A stretch of 64,000 bases of DNA from Cytidiella melzeri. Lineage: Eukaryota; Basidiomycota; Agaricomycetes; Polyporales; Irpicaceae. This document shows, one piece after another, positions 10,885 to 21,860 of the stretch. Each line of letters starts with the position of its first letter. Position 1 is the first letter of the stretch. The notes below the pieces were generated by a model that ran no database searches, was not told the DNA's origin, and worked only from the letters and a program-made list of their open reading frames with translations. Both the position numbers and the translations under genes were made by a program. The DNA is taken from the NCBI GenBank assembly GCA_022592445.1, contig JABYQR010000199.1, forward strand, positions 1-64,000. The letters run 5' to 3'.

Positions 10885-13800
10885 CAGGACTACTACTATC
10901 TGAAATTGAATGTATACCATTGTCAGCAGTGATTGGTGCTGGAGGCCCATGTAAAGCAATCTCGTCAGGTGCTACATCTGTAAGAATATCTACATTGACA
11001 CTTGCTGAGGCTGTAGCTGTGCGGTTGAGAAATGTGGCTAGCTGTCCATCCCGCAGCTTACGATAACCAACATCAAACTCATTCGGCACTTCATAGGCCT
11101 GCTGGCGACCAGGGCAGAAGCACAATAGGCTGTCTGAACGGTAACGGGCTCCTAGTGCATTTAGATCTTTGCTCCGATCTGCATCTGGATGATAGCCACT
11201 TGACTTCTTTAGTCCAAAGATGGCGGGGAGTGCTTCTCGAAGAGCTTGGAATCCTGACAGGTTGAGCGCAATGGTATTCTTCATGAATGGCGAGTCAAAA
11301 TCTAAAGTCTTCTTGACAAGGAGATTCTTCAGCCAATGATTGAGATGCTCCATGAGAAGATCACCCTCGTGCCAGCAACCAGGAAGGCCTGAAGGGTTCA
11401 CAAGATAGTTGTTGAGTAAGGCAATTCGAGTTTCCGGTGGGTAGTCCTTGATAAAATGACAAGCAAGCTCCAGCATCTCGTTGCCATAGTTAGTTGATCC
11501 GGCACCCCAGAAAGAAAAACGGAGCAGCTAGTACACACTATTGAATGAGCAATGCACATAGCCTGTGAGAATATGATACATACCTTGAGTATTTCAAAGA
11601 CTCGACCAATATCTCCTTCTGCTACTCCAGCATAGAATTCTGTATACCAGAAAACAGTCCTCATAAAATTTGTGGTATTGATCATGGCCTGATCACCCTT
11701 GAAACTACTACCAGAAGCGAAGCCGCTGGCGGACACATGTTGCTTTCCTTTTTTTGTCCGCTGAGCTACTGATGCACTTCCTATTTCTTGATCGGAAGAG
11801 GAATTGTTGCTATCTATATGAGTGTACTCAGAACACACAGCATCAGCGTGCAACATATTACATACTGGACATCAATGGTGCAATTATTGGTCCATACAAG
11901 GTTGTGTTGCGTGGCCTATATCCAAACGCATCATCATATGCTGCAAGAGTGAGATAGCGCTTGTAAACCTTGGCTGAAAATTCCATGAGGTGCTCAAAAG
12001 AGCAGTTCGCAAATGGACCATTGTTGCCGAAGTAATTGGCAAGGCAGGTCAAGAGTGGCACCTTCACGTCACAGGTTTCGCTACTGTCTTCCTCGCAAAT
12101 CAGTCTATTAATTTTTCCCTGTGAGATAGACATATTGAGCTAAGTGGTAAAAGCGTACCGTAGTGCTTCAAGTATCATAGCTTCAAAACTGTCTTGCAGA
12201 AGGTGGTGCGTAGGATAGAAGTCGCATTTGACTGGGTTATACTTGTTTCGTCCGAGAGTGTGACAATCTTGATGTAAACCATATGTTCCCTTCTCCAGCT
12301 CTCCATACCAGTGCAGCCGAACAATTGCCTTTTGCCACGCCCACTTCATATGCCATAGTTGAATAGTAGGCCGTGCCCAGATGCGACAATTGAATGGGCT
12401 ACCCGCTTTACGCATATAGACAATGAGCTTCCGTATGCGATCAATAGTAAGCTGGTCGCCACAAATGAAGAGGAAGATTGTAGCCAACCACTCCGGAATG
12501 ATGCAGAGTTGCTTCAGCACAATATCCATCAGCACAGAGTCAACACCCTTAGTTGTAGACTCGTTGATGTTTGAGCACCGTAATGTCACAATTTCTGTCT
12601 TCCGAAGTCGAAGGCGGTGCCTTTGGTGTGTTTCCGAAAACAGCTTCTCAACAGCACGGCTATGTGTAGCTAGGACAGGTATCCAGTGCACCCATATTCG
12701 CAAGATTGTTGCAGCTCCAACACCGGCAATGTGATCCCAATTAATGTCCTCCTCAAGTTCTTCAAATGTTAGGTCAGCGCGAGGATTGTTCTTCATGTGT
12801 GCCTCCATAGCTTGGCGATCAAACGCTCCAGGTGGTACGTCCTCGAGCTTGATGACAGCTCCCGCAGTCCCACTCTGAATCTCATCGTAGGTGGCCAAAG
12901 TCTTCTGCCATGCATGGTGGGCCTTGTTGATGTTATCGAAGATGATTTGGAATAGCGGTATGCCGTCCTTGACAGACTGGCCCCATTCCTTCAAGGTCTC
13001 TGACTGTCCATCTCCGAGCTGTTGAAGAAGCTCAAGTGTTGTGTTGTATGAGATGCACAGGCCAATCCGGCAGAGAACTCGAAAGACATCGCGATGAACA
13101 TTTGTAGAGAAGAGGAATACGCCAAGAAACTTCTGGAACATGTTTGCGAAGCGGTATCGGAAGGCCAGCATCATTAATACAGCAACTGTAACTCCCTACA
13201 TGCAATGTCAGTGGTAGAGCAGCATAGAGAAGTTGACAGAACTCACGAGCCAAACATCCCGTGTGGAATCTGTGTTTTTGTCAGCCGGGATCTCGTCAAA
13301 CAGAGCTGGACGGGGAGCTGCATCCGGGAGTTCTACAACTGGCTCTGGTTCACCTTCGAGGGGACTCGTAATACGAGCGGCGACCTGGCTCTCAAGCTTC
13401 TGGCGTGCAGTCTTTGATGTGGCAGCAGTAGCAAGGACTGCGAAAAGAGCTGGAGCAGTCTGCGCAATCATCTCCTGCTTTACTGTGAGGCTGTACAAGC
13501 ACAACATGGACCAAGTCATGTCCTGTGACCGGCTGGTCATACCGTGTGATGGATTGACTAGCAAATCAGCTTCTCTGTCTACTTCTGTGAGGACCCGGCA
13601 TAGTGCCCAGTCAAGCAAAGCATTCTGTGTCGTCAAACGAGGCTGAGTGGCCTCAGTGCTTGCGAGTAAACGCGACGAGGGTGGTAGCGCATAGCGAGGT
13701 AAGGAGGGGAAGAGGGGAGCGCTGTTGGCCAATCCAAACTTTGAAACATGTGCGTGATCGTAAAGTGCACGGACAACATCAACAGGTCGAGTACCCTCCT

Positions 13801-14661
13801 TGCTATCCCCTCGTACAAATGTGCTGACAGTCTTGATGACCGCAGGGTACTGTGTGTGCTTCTCGGATAGGAATGCCATCAGAAACTCGCCAAAGGGCTC
13901 AAAACCGGCAGCCTTGATGCAGTTGAGGACGACGAGGAGCCGTGTTTCAACTGTAGCATGCAGGTACCAAAGGTGGGGCTTTGTAGGGTTGATGGTGGTC
14001 AGCGGCACATTTCCGAACGCCTTAGCACCAAGGTTGGCTGCGGCAAGCTGCTTTATACCCTGAGTAGCCCCTGGAAGCGGAGGTAGAGCTCTTGGGGGTA
14101 GAGTGTCTCTTGGGGGGAACTGGCCGTGCATGGGAGAAGGTGAGGGAGTAGCATAATGATATCCGGCACCAGGCGGGTGCTGCACAAATGTAGCAGGAGT
14201 GGCGACGGGTGGATTTAATGGTGTTGCTGTATATGGACGCTGCGCGAATGTGAAAGGAGTGGTGGGTGGTGGATTTGAAAGGGCCGCGGCATATGGAGTT
14301 TGGTGAGGGTGGTAGTGGTGTGGCGGTGTCAAAGAAACAGCTGCGCCGGCTCCAATAGCTACTGGTGCGCGATATTGTGGCTCATGCGAGTTGGCCGGTC
14401 TTTGTTCTACACCGGAAATATCAGTACAAATTACAACTTCAAAGACTGTATGACAGATCTAACACTTACCTGGCTCGGTGGATGCGGGCGCAGACAGGCC
14501 TTGAGGGCCGCCGTTTGGTCGATCGCGCAAGTCGGCCGATCTTTGTTCTACTCCGGAGATTTCAGTACAAGCTACTACTTCGAGACTGTACTACTGATCT
14601 AACACTTACCTGGCTCAGCGGATGTGGGCGCAGACAGGCCTTGAGGGCCATTAGAAGCCAT
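10847..14661 (-). CDS. DUF6589-domain protein (candidate transposase)
   Basis: Seven exons on the minus strand: 14661-14610, 14547-14470, 14406-13247, 13195-12159, 12083-11866, 11813-11584 and 11527-10847, about 1151 residues. All joins keep frame. The 12159/12083 join is the least certain, because the nearer acceptor gives a phase error. The first third is Pro-rich and low complexity. From about residue 430 it follows the fungal DUF6589 family as I know it, with conserved blocks IIFDNIN (D517), FICGDQLT (D677), IQLWHMKWAWQK, KCDFYPTHHLL and WHEGDLLMEHLN (E979/E985). The family is uncharacterised. The spaced Asp, Asp and Glu blocks would suit an RNase-H-fold transposase, which is inference. 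Exons 1 and 2 with their introns are a tandem duplication. Confidence 0.8.
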
Positions 14662-14799
14662 GATATAGCGATAGTTAACAAAAAGAGATGTATGAGACGA
14701 TAGGGGCCCTAGTAATGTGGTAGACGAGGACGAAGTACGGCCAGCGCTTGCGCGCGATAACTTCAAGTCGTTTGTGCCGTCGGCATGATTCTACTCCGA

Positions 14800-14822
14800 C
14801 GTTCCCACGGGGGGACTGTGCC
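14800..14822 (-). repeat. Right terminal inverted repeat
   Basis: Perfect 23-bp inverted match to 8651-8673. The DUF6589 start codon lies about 140 bp inside it. Confidence 0.8.
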
Positions 14823-14840
14823 AGAACCACGCGCTTCAGT

Positions 14841-14880
14841 TCCAGCCTCTATTCCGAGGTACGAGGAACTAGAGGCTGGA
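14841..14880. repeat. Hairpin-forming palindrome beside the right inverted repeat
   Basis: TCCAGCCTCTATTCC at 14841 pairs with GGAACTAGAGGCTGGA at 14865, with one unpaired base and a nine-base loop. It lies between the inner 23-bp repeat and the weaker outer inverted repeat at 14883-14897. No matching hairpin was seen on the left side. Confidence 0.6.
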
Positions 14881-15090
14881 CACGAGCCTAGCCCGGGGTT
14901 TCTAAGTGTGGTTGAGTGCTTGCATGACTGAAAAAGATGGCGGGAGGACAGCGGACGGTATTACTGGTGATTAGCAACATGTATAGTCGGATTAGAGAGT
15001 TTGTACGCCCAGTGTATCCACTATCGAGTCTACCACTCACAGTGAAGCGGATATTCTGACCACGATAGGCGGGGAGTTCTTCATCGCTTC

Positions 15091-15400
15091 TTGTCAGCTG
15101 TCACGCACATCGCCAACGGTGCTCTCGTCGTCGTCGACTGCATCAAGGGTGTACGAGTCACTGTCATCTGTCACCGAGCTCTGACAGAGCGCATCAAACT
15201 CGTCGTCGTCGTCAGCAACGTCGATCGAGCTCTTCTTCAGCTCCACACTGACAAAGAGACTCGCTTTCAGCCCTTGAGTCGTGCTATCGAGAGCGTAAAG
15301 TTCACAACATTAGAAAAGTGCAGGTCTACCCCAAAGTCTCAAAAGGTACTCTTGCCTTTGGTCTCGAAGCTTCACGTTCCAGTGCTGCATATTATATATG
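15091..15400 (+). pseudogene. Translation elongation factor 2 (EF-2) fragment
   Basis: The plus frame reads NGALVVVDCIKGV, then RALTERIKLVVVVSNVDRALL, then RAIESV. After a frame change it reads KVQVYPKVSKGTLAFG. These match consecutive parts of the EF-2 G domain (GALVVVDCIEGV, the NKxD region, and VQVYPEKGTVAFGSG). The GTPase NKxD motif is lost (SNVD), the P-loop region is absent and the two pieces are in different frames, so it cannot make a working factor. It lies right of the helicase/DUF6589 element. Downstream, 15401-16071 has a TATA-like TATTATATATGGG near 15390 and a pyrimidine-rich run but no frame I can support. Confidence 0.65.
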
Positions 15401-16071
15401 GGACACTCCTCCCCTGTCTTTTCTGTCTCCCGTTCATTCCCAGTCTGATCGCAACCTGAGTCCAGTCTCTGAATCCGGTAGCATCCACTGCCACTTTCAC
15501 CTATTACCCACTTACCACCACCTCGTCTTGTTGAACGAAGCAGAACTACATATCTTCACTCGCACGGTGCAGTTATCTGCTTTCACCCAGTCAATTCCAA
15601 GTTACCGACTTTTGAACAATTTTTCTGTCATGTTGCCCGTCAGCTTGCTCTCTGCCTTCCATCGCGAACAACGCTTTGAGATCAAACATGTTTGCATGTG
15701 CAGCGATACTTTTCTCAACTCGTCGCTCTTGTCCATCGCGGCGGAGCATGGTATTCCTTGCAGTCACTAGAGTGATTCCAGACAAGGGACTCAGTGACCG
15801 CAAACTTGCAATGTGGTCCTCGGAGCGTTCGCAATCGTTACTTGGCGAGCGACACCGTCGTGCAATATCTGTGGCGCTGGTAGGTGTACCAACGTCGAAC
15901 GTCGCCACCGCAAACCAACAGTTAACAACTCTTGCAACGTTTTTTTGTTCAGCATCGTGCAGTCCTCGATCGCTCGTATCATTCGTGCACTTTCTCGCAC
16001 TCACGGGTAGTCAGTCAATCGCGTTTACCATACAATCATAAAGTTTTATAGATACATACGATAACATATCC
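15401..16071. other. Intergenic stretch, no supported gene
   Basis: A TATA-like element at about 15390 is followed by CT-rich sequence typical of a fungal transcription start. A 122-codon plus-strand frame (15676-16041) overlaps several shorter frames, shows no domain and has poor composition. It may hold a non-coding transcript or a decayed gene. It also holds the 3' flank of UTP14. Confidence 0.4.
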
Positions 16072-19000
16072 TTAGAACAACTTTTCGAGCGGCGTAATAA
16101 CCGTGCCCATCTATATAAAAACTCAGACAATGAGCATACACAAAACCCAAAAAACCGCTCTTCCGCGAAGGAGGAGAAGAAGATCGTAAGGGACGACAGG
16201 GAAGCAAAGCAAGCTCACCTTTTTGACCACTTTCGGTAACGTCCCCCTCTGGAATCCTACCCTCGTATTCCACTCCGTACCCAACGGCGTATCCATCCTC
16301 CGTTCAAACTGTGCCTTGCTCGTATACGGAAACGGTAAATCCTTCACCTGATACTTCGACGCTTTCTTGTCTCGTTTTTCAGAGATGACGACATGTGTCT
16401 TCTTGTAGTCTGCACGAGACGTTGGGTCGACACCTGCAACTTTTTTGACGAGGTAAGGCTTGGCAGGTGTATGACGGGTACCGGCGCCGCCCCACGAGCC
16501 CTGAAGCATCACGCGAAGCCATTATTGAGTAAAGCTTGAGAAGACAAGGAAAGGAAAATTGGTGGACTGACCCATCCTGCCAGCGTCGTGTCCACCTCCT
16601 TGGGGGCATCTGCTTCCATCTCACGCCGCTTGGCGTCCGCGAAATCCTGTGAGAAGACAGATTGCTTAAGCATGCTTCAATTCAAAAAACAGTTGAGCAA
16701 CCTTACTCGTACGACGTTATCTCCCGCAAATGCACGCGCGACAAGCTCCCGTTGCTCAAATGCCTGGACGTCCTTCCTCAGTTTCCCCTTTCCAGTCATC
16801 TCGAGTGCATCTTCCTGCGCATCTAGCTCGCTAAGCACCTCCGATTCTTCGCCCTCATCGACGTTGATCGTAGTCTCTCGCTGAGACATCGGAGCAGCGG
16901 ACACACCGGCCTCGTTCCTCGGCGTCATAACATTCGCCATCTCCACATCAACAACAGCCTCATCCTTCTCCCTCTCCTTCCCCTCCTCCCTCTTCCTCAC
17001 CCGTTTTCTAAGCTTATTCTTCGACTTCTCCGCCAGAGCGCTATTTTTACCAACCGAAACTTCGTGTTTCTTTCGTGTCGCATGCGACGAGCTGTCGACG
17101 TGAGCATCAAGCCACGGGTTCGTCTTGGGTTCGGCGGGTAAAGGTACAGATCGTGAAGTGATGGGAGACGGCGTCGCAGGTGCAGGCGAAGTTCCGTCTG
17201 GGAGAACGTCAGTTGACTTGAGAGTCATACTAGACGTGTCAGAGGCTAGAGATGGGATAGCGCGTAATTGACTTGTCTGACATAGCCGATGAGCAGTCAG
17301 TCACAAGCTGAGTTATAAGAATACTGACAATGCTCCCAGGCCGGAACGACAGACGTCCGCCTACTCGATGCAAACTAGAGGCTTGGATTTGGACTGGAGC
17401 CTCGGGCCCGCGATCGTCGTCTTCTGCGTTGTCGTCTGCCTCGTGGCCGCCCAATTCTCGTACAAAGTCGGTCACCATCTCGTCTGCTCTCCGCTGCTCT
17501 CTGGCCATCGCATCCTTCATAAACTTCATCTCAAAAACGCCTTTCCCTTTCTTATCCGCGTTAAGGTGCTCCTCTGCCGCGTCCAACTTGTGCAGCTCAT
17601 CAAATGCACTGGCCCGAATTCCTCCCTCACTGACTTCGTCGTCGTCGTCGTCGTCGCTCTCGCTTTCAGCGTCACTAGCTTGTCCCTGAATTCTCTTCCT
17701 CAACCTCTCCCCTCTATCCAACATCTCATTGATCTCCCTCCTCTGATCAACATCCAGCTCTCCCCTCGCTTTCATCGCTCGTGCCCACTTCCCCGTATTC
17801 TTATGTCGCAACGTCGCCCTCTCCCGCGCCCTGTCCACTTCCTTCCTCAACCTCACTTCCTCCCCGTCCCCATCCTCACCCTCATCTTCATCATCAACAT
17901 CCTCGTCACCAGCATCCCCACCCTGCTTTCCCTTTCCCTTTCCCTTCTTCCGTATCCTCCTGTACGTCTTACTTTTAATCTTTGCGACCCTCTTCGCCTT
18001 GGCCTCCGCCCGAAACATCAACTCGCGCATTTTGGCCAGTTCAGCACGACGCTCGGACACTTCTTCGACGGAGAGATGGTTCATCTTGAGAGACTCTGTC
18101 TGCACGAGATCTTGTTCGCGCATTTGTGCAGATTTGAGAAGGGTGTCGACGGCGGATTCGAGGGCGGTGGTAGGCTGTCGCGTGGGAGGGGGGGAGGGGG
18201 GGGTGCACAGTAAAAAGAATCTTTTATCAACCTTGATCATCTATCATACAAGTAGGAACATCGGCGTACCTTGAATTTTGCGGCCAATTCGAGGTTCGAG
18301 GTTTTCCCAGACGATTCAGACTGCAGAGGGAAACTAAGGTGCTCGGCCTACCGAAAAAAGATAAGCGAGAGCACGGATGGAGTGGGGACGGGAATACAAT
18401 ACCTCCTTGATGCGCTTCATAGTACCACTCCATTTGTCGATCTCCTCCTTTGTCTGCTCGTACGCCGCTTCTCTGTCGAGCCTTTCCTGTGTTCGTTGAG
18501 GGAGAGGAGCGGCGAGAGTATGGGCTTTCGCTGACGACGAAGCAAGGGCTTTGACCGATTTCTTGAGAGATTGGAGATTATCTGATGATGATTCAAGAGG
18601 AGCAAGGAGGTCATCAAAATTGAGCTTGTGTATACCTGTACAACATAATTCGAAAGTCAGAGAGATTAAGAAACGGTCGGGTAAAGTGAGGCTTACCAGG
18701 CTGAGCCGCGAACTCGTTCTCTGTCCCAATTTGCGTCTGTTCCTTCAGCAACCTTCGTTTCCGTACTCTCTTGTCGTGCTCGTGAAGTGCGTCTGGCTCG
18801 TCATCAGGAGCTTTACGCTTTTGACCTGCATCTAGGTTGGTTATGAATTCCCCAAGATTATGTAGGGCGTCTTCGTCTTCGGCTTCGGAGACGGAAGAGG
18901 CACGCTGAGATGCGACAGCTTCGTCGTCATCGTTCTCACTACTTTCGCCGTTGTCTTGTCCACCCTCTTCATCGTCATTAGACCCCGTTGAGACCCTTAT

Positions 19001-19764
19001 GCTGCTACTTCCTTCCCGGTCTTTCGATTGAATGTCTTCGCTTTCCGGCTCACCACGGCCATCCAAAATATCCAAGACGTCTATAAATTCGGCGGAATCT
19101 CCATCCTCTTCTACATCGCTGTCGTCTTCAGATTCCTCGGTATCGTTTGCCGGAACGCCATCAGAATCTTCGTTCAAGTCCACCTCAGCAAACTGTACAG
19201 ACTTCGCATCCCGAAAAGCAGCCTTCTTCGCCTTTTTCCCTGTTTTCTTCGCAAGTTTATGATTCTGCAGAATAATCAGGGGGGAGGGGGAGAAATCAGT
19301 GCTGCACTGTGGAAGGAAAGGGAGGCGGCGGGGCGGGGGGATCTCACCGAAAAGCTGAACCCTGCAAACCGCTCTTCGTCACTCTCCTCGAAAGCCTCAT
19401 CGCTGTCAATCTCCTCATCTTCATCCTCCCCAATAACACCACCCTCATCCTCGTCCTCTCCTACAAGCCGCGGCTGTGCTCCCCGTCTCGTCGTGTTCTC
19501 TGAATCCTCGTCATCACTCCCATCCCCGTCGTTCCTACCACCTAGCACCGCAAGCTCGTCCCTCTCCAGTTGCATCTTGATCTTTCCCCGGCGGACCTTG
19601 CCAGATTGGTACTCGTATACATCTCCCGGCGACCCAGTAGAAAGAGAGTGAGACTTCAAAGATTTTCTTTTCGCGTACCCGACGGCGTTGAAGCTCTTCC
19701 GCGAAGCTGGTTGAGAGGATACCCCAGCCTTTGAGAATTTTGTAGTTCCTTGGGAGCGAGGCAT
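16072..19764 (-). CDS. UTP14: U3 small nucleolar RNA-associated protein 14 (SSU processome)
   Basis: Nine exons on the minus strand: 19764-19348, 19264-18697, 18635-18403, 18347-18270, 18174-17329, 17216-16707, 16646-16572, 16500-16219 and 16110-16072, about 1015 residues. Frame is kept at every join, although the acceptor at 17216 was chosen among alternatives. Family landmarks appear in order: DVYEY then acidic DEEIDSDEAF and SDEERF near the start, KWSGTMKRIKE joined to AEHLSFPL, KIKSKTYRRIRKK, TLRHKNTGKWA, NPWL, GWGSWGGAGT, LPFPYTSKAQFERRM and GTEWN, and a final 13-codon exon reading MGTVITPLEKLF. Utp14 activates the DEAH helicase Dhr1 in the nucleolus during 18S rRNA maturation. Long Asp/Glu runs give strong antisense open frames (for example 17368-18213), which are shadows. 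Confidence 0.93.
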
Positions 19765-20432
19765 ATCGACGTAGCAATTCAGGGAATACAGTAAAGAATT
19801 TCGACGCGGCAGAGCATCTGCTTTAGCGCCTAAGTGTACACGGGACGTACAGCACTCCGTTCAATATACTTTGTCTCTGAAATGCTCAGTGCACGATAAT
19901 CAGCAAGTTGCTCTCACTACTCATGATATGGGCGTAGCTCGCGTCCTAGTCGCAGGACAGCGCTCTGAATTTCAGCAAATCCTGCCAATTGTCAAACGTT
20001 CAGTAGCTGGCAGCTCAGACACTGTCAACGTTGTCCATAGTCTCCGGCATCGTCAGGAAAAATGAGCATCGTATTTGTTCAGCATCCTGTACAGCGGTGT
20101 TTGTTGCCTGCTATACAAGGACTTCGAGCTCGTTTTGCATCGGGGTTCATCACCTGACAGCATTCTCGCTTCACGCCGCAAAGGTGTGCACTGACAATGC
20201 AGCTAAAGAACGCCACCCGCTGGCAACAGAGGAAGTATTCTCGCAATGGAAAGCCAGTGCCAATATTGGCACGCTGCTTCCGCCAAGCTGAGCGACGCGA
20301 CAATTCTGCTGACATCATCAAATTCCGAGGTAGTACTTCAAAGACTTGAATCATACGTACCGTCTGGATGATATCGCTTTAGTGAGTTGAGGCTGGGCGC
20401 ATTGCAGTGGTGCATCCTGTGAGCCATTGCCA
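19765..20432. promoter_or_regulatory. UTP14 upstream region / intergenic
   Basis: 668 bp between the UTP14 start codon and the stop of the next minus-strand gene. It must hold the UTP14 promoter and the 3' end of the membrane-protein gene. I see no TATA box of note, no repeat and no convincing frame. Confidence 0.5.
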
Positions 20433-21860
20433 TCATGAATCAGACTGGCGACTGGTGAACGATCCGAGCTCCATCCTAGAGTCGTGGTTGGGTCCGTCCA
20501 CCACTCCACTGGTGTCAAGCTCCTGAGAGGGCATGGGTGGAGATGAATACGGGGGTGGAGGTAAGCTCTCGCTACTTCCAGCCGCGCTACCACTTGGGCC
20601 AACATCGACAGGCGGGATATGGATGCTCTCTATTTCCCATTTCCCTTTCCTCCTACGACCCACCATAGCAATCCTCCTCACAGCCCAAACCAAACAGCTC
20701 ACAACCCTTTGCACCCCAAACACCAAGTACTGCAGCATCAAGAGCAAACCAGCCCCGAAGCACATCACCAACACCGCCGTCGGCCACGCCGACCATGCTA
20801 CCGTCAACAGAAACACCATCAGCGCGCACGCTGACACAAAAAGGCACATGGCAGGCAACCGACACGCCAGGCTGAAGTAAAAGTATGTCGGGTCATTATC
20901 CAACGAAGCGAAATCGGCTGCGATCCGCCTGAAACGATCCACGTCTCCTGAGCTATAGAGAACGAGGAACCATGCGTCGATAACGAGTCCAATGCCGGAG
21001 GCGATGCTTCCGACTGTGACAGAGCGAAGTGCGACACCGTCCATCGCAAACAGGGTAGTCGCGCCAGAAGAGTACCCAAAGACCGCTGCGTTAAGCCTGT
21101 TGATGTGACTGTCAGCCATATGTTGCGTACTCAGTGACTTCAAGGGAATATCATACTGACGCAGCTGTTGCCAACAAGCTCCCTCCAACTGCGTACCACT
21201 CCGTCAATAACCTGCTCAAAACCTTGCTAAAGTCACACTGTGGATGTGATAGTTCCCGATACGGCGAGAAAGCCGAGACAAAGAGTTCCGCCCGCGACAT
21301 CAGCTGAGGAGGCGGAACCACGGCTGAACGAGGGGCGAAAAATCCCCAGTCGCCTTCGCTGCTGTCAACGTCGTAGGAAGCCGTGAAAGTTATACTCGCA
21401 ACGTCATCAAAGGTGATGTCGCATCCGTCTTCGAGTTTGGTCGCGGGCGGGTGTGGTTCGGAGGGGTCATAGCAAGGAGGTGTAGCAGGAGAATCTGACT
21501 CAGCCTCATACGAATCCTCGTCGGATGTGTTGATACAATATGCCTTCGCCTTGCGTGCGCTTCGCTTTCTTCGGCGGAGGAGATGCTCGCTCGATTCTGG
21601 GCGCAACCCTAGCAGGTCATCGTCCTCGCGAGCTAGTAACGTAGGTGACTCTGAGGGTACATTATGCAAAGTAAGAATCATGTTGACTCAAGAATATATT
21701 TGAAGGGTGAATCACCAGGTGGGGTGTCATGAACGACGCTGAGTGTACCACCATCTGAGAAACCAAGATCTTCATGGTCAGAAGTGTGACCAGACGCGAC
21801 GAGAGTTGTCGCGCGTGATGCTGGAGGAGTGACAGGTGGGGCCAAGCGGACGGTGATCAT
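20433..21860 (-). CDS. Fungal multi-pass membrane protein of unknown function
   Basis: Three exons on the minus strand, 21860-21716, 21650-21161 and 21096-20433, give about 432 residues with frame kept across both introns (65 and 64 bp). The first half is acidic and Ser/Pro-rich. A hydrophobic region begins at WYAVGGSLLATAA and runs through about four or five membrane segments in the third exon. The conserved-looking core is AAVFGYSSGATTLF, FAMDGVALRSVTVGSIASG, IDAWFLVLYSSGDVDRF and then FYFSLACRLPA. The tail is Pro/Ser-rich and cytosolic in style. I know similar basidiomycete hypothetical proteins but no assigned activity. The true start could lie further upstream, because a frame at 22122-22017 could be an extra exon, but no join I tried kept frame. 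Confidence 0.7.

Larger units (their letters stand above)
8651..14822. mobile_element. Candidate DNA transposon carrying a RecQ-like helicase and a DUF6589 gene
   Basis: The segment is bounded by a perfect 23-bp inverted repeat (starting GGCACAGTCCCCCC at 8651-8673, its complement at 14800-14822). The two genes inside start about 155 and 140 bp from the repeats, point toward each other and fill the space. DUF6589 proteins are multicopy in agaricomycete genomes. A further imperfect inverted repeat (8616-8630 against 14883-14897, 12 of 15 matching) may mark the real outer ends. I found no clear short target duplication at the inner repeats. The transposon reading is inference from architecture, not a match to a named superfamily. 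Confidence 0.6.

Noticed and set aside
15676..16041. 122-codon plus-strand frame as a secreted protein
   Set aside because: Weak hydrophobic start, no domain, overlapping alternative frames and no paralogue in the window.
17368..18213. 281-codon plus-strand open frame
   Set aside because: Antisense to the acidic, low-complexity part of UTP14. Such runs keep the reverse frame open.
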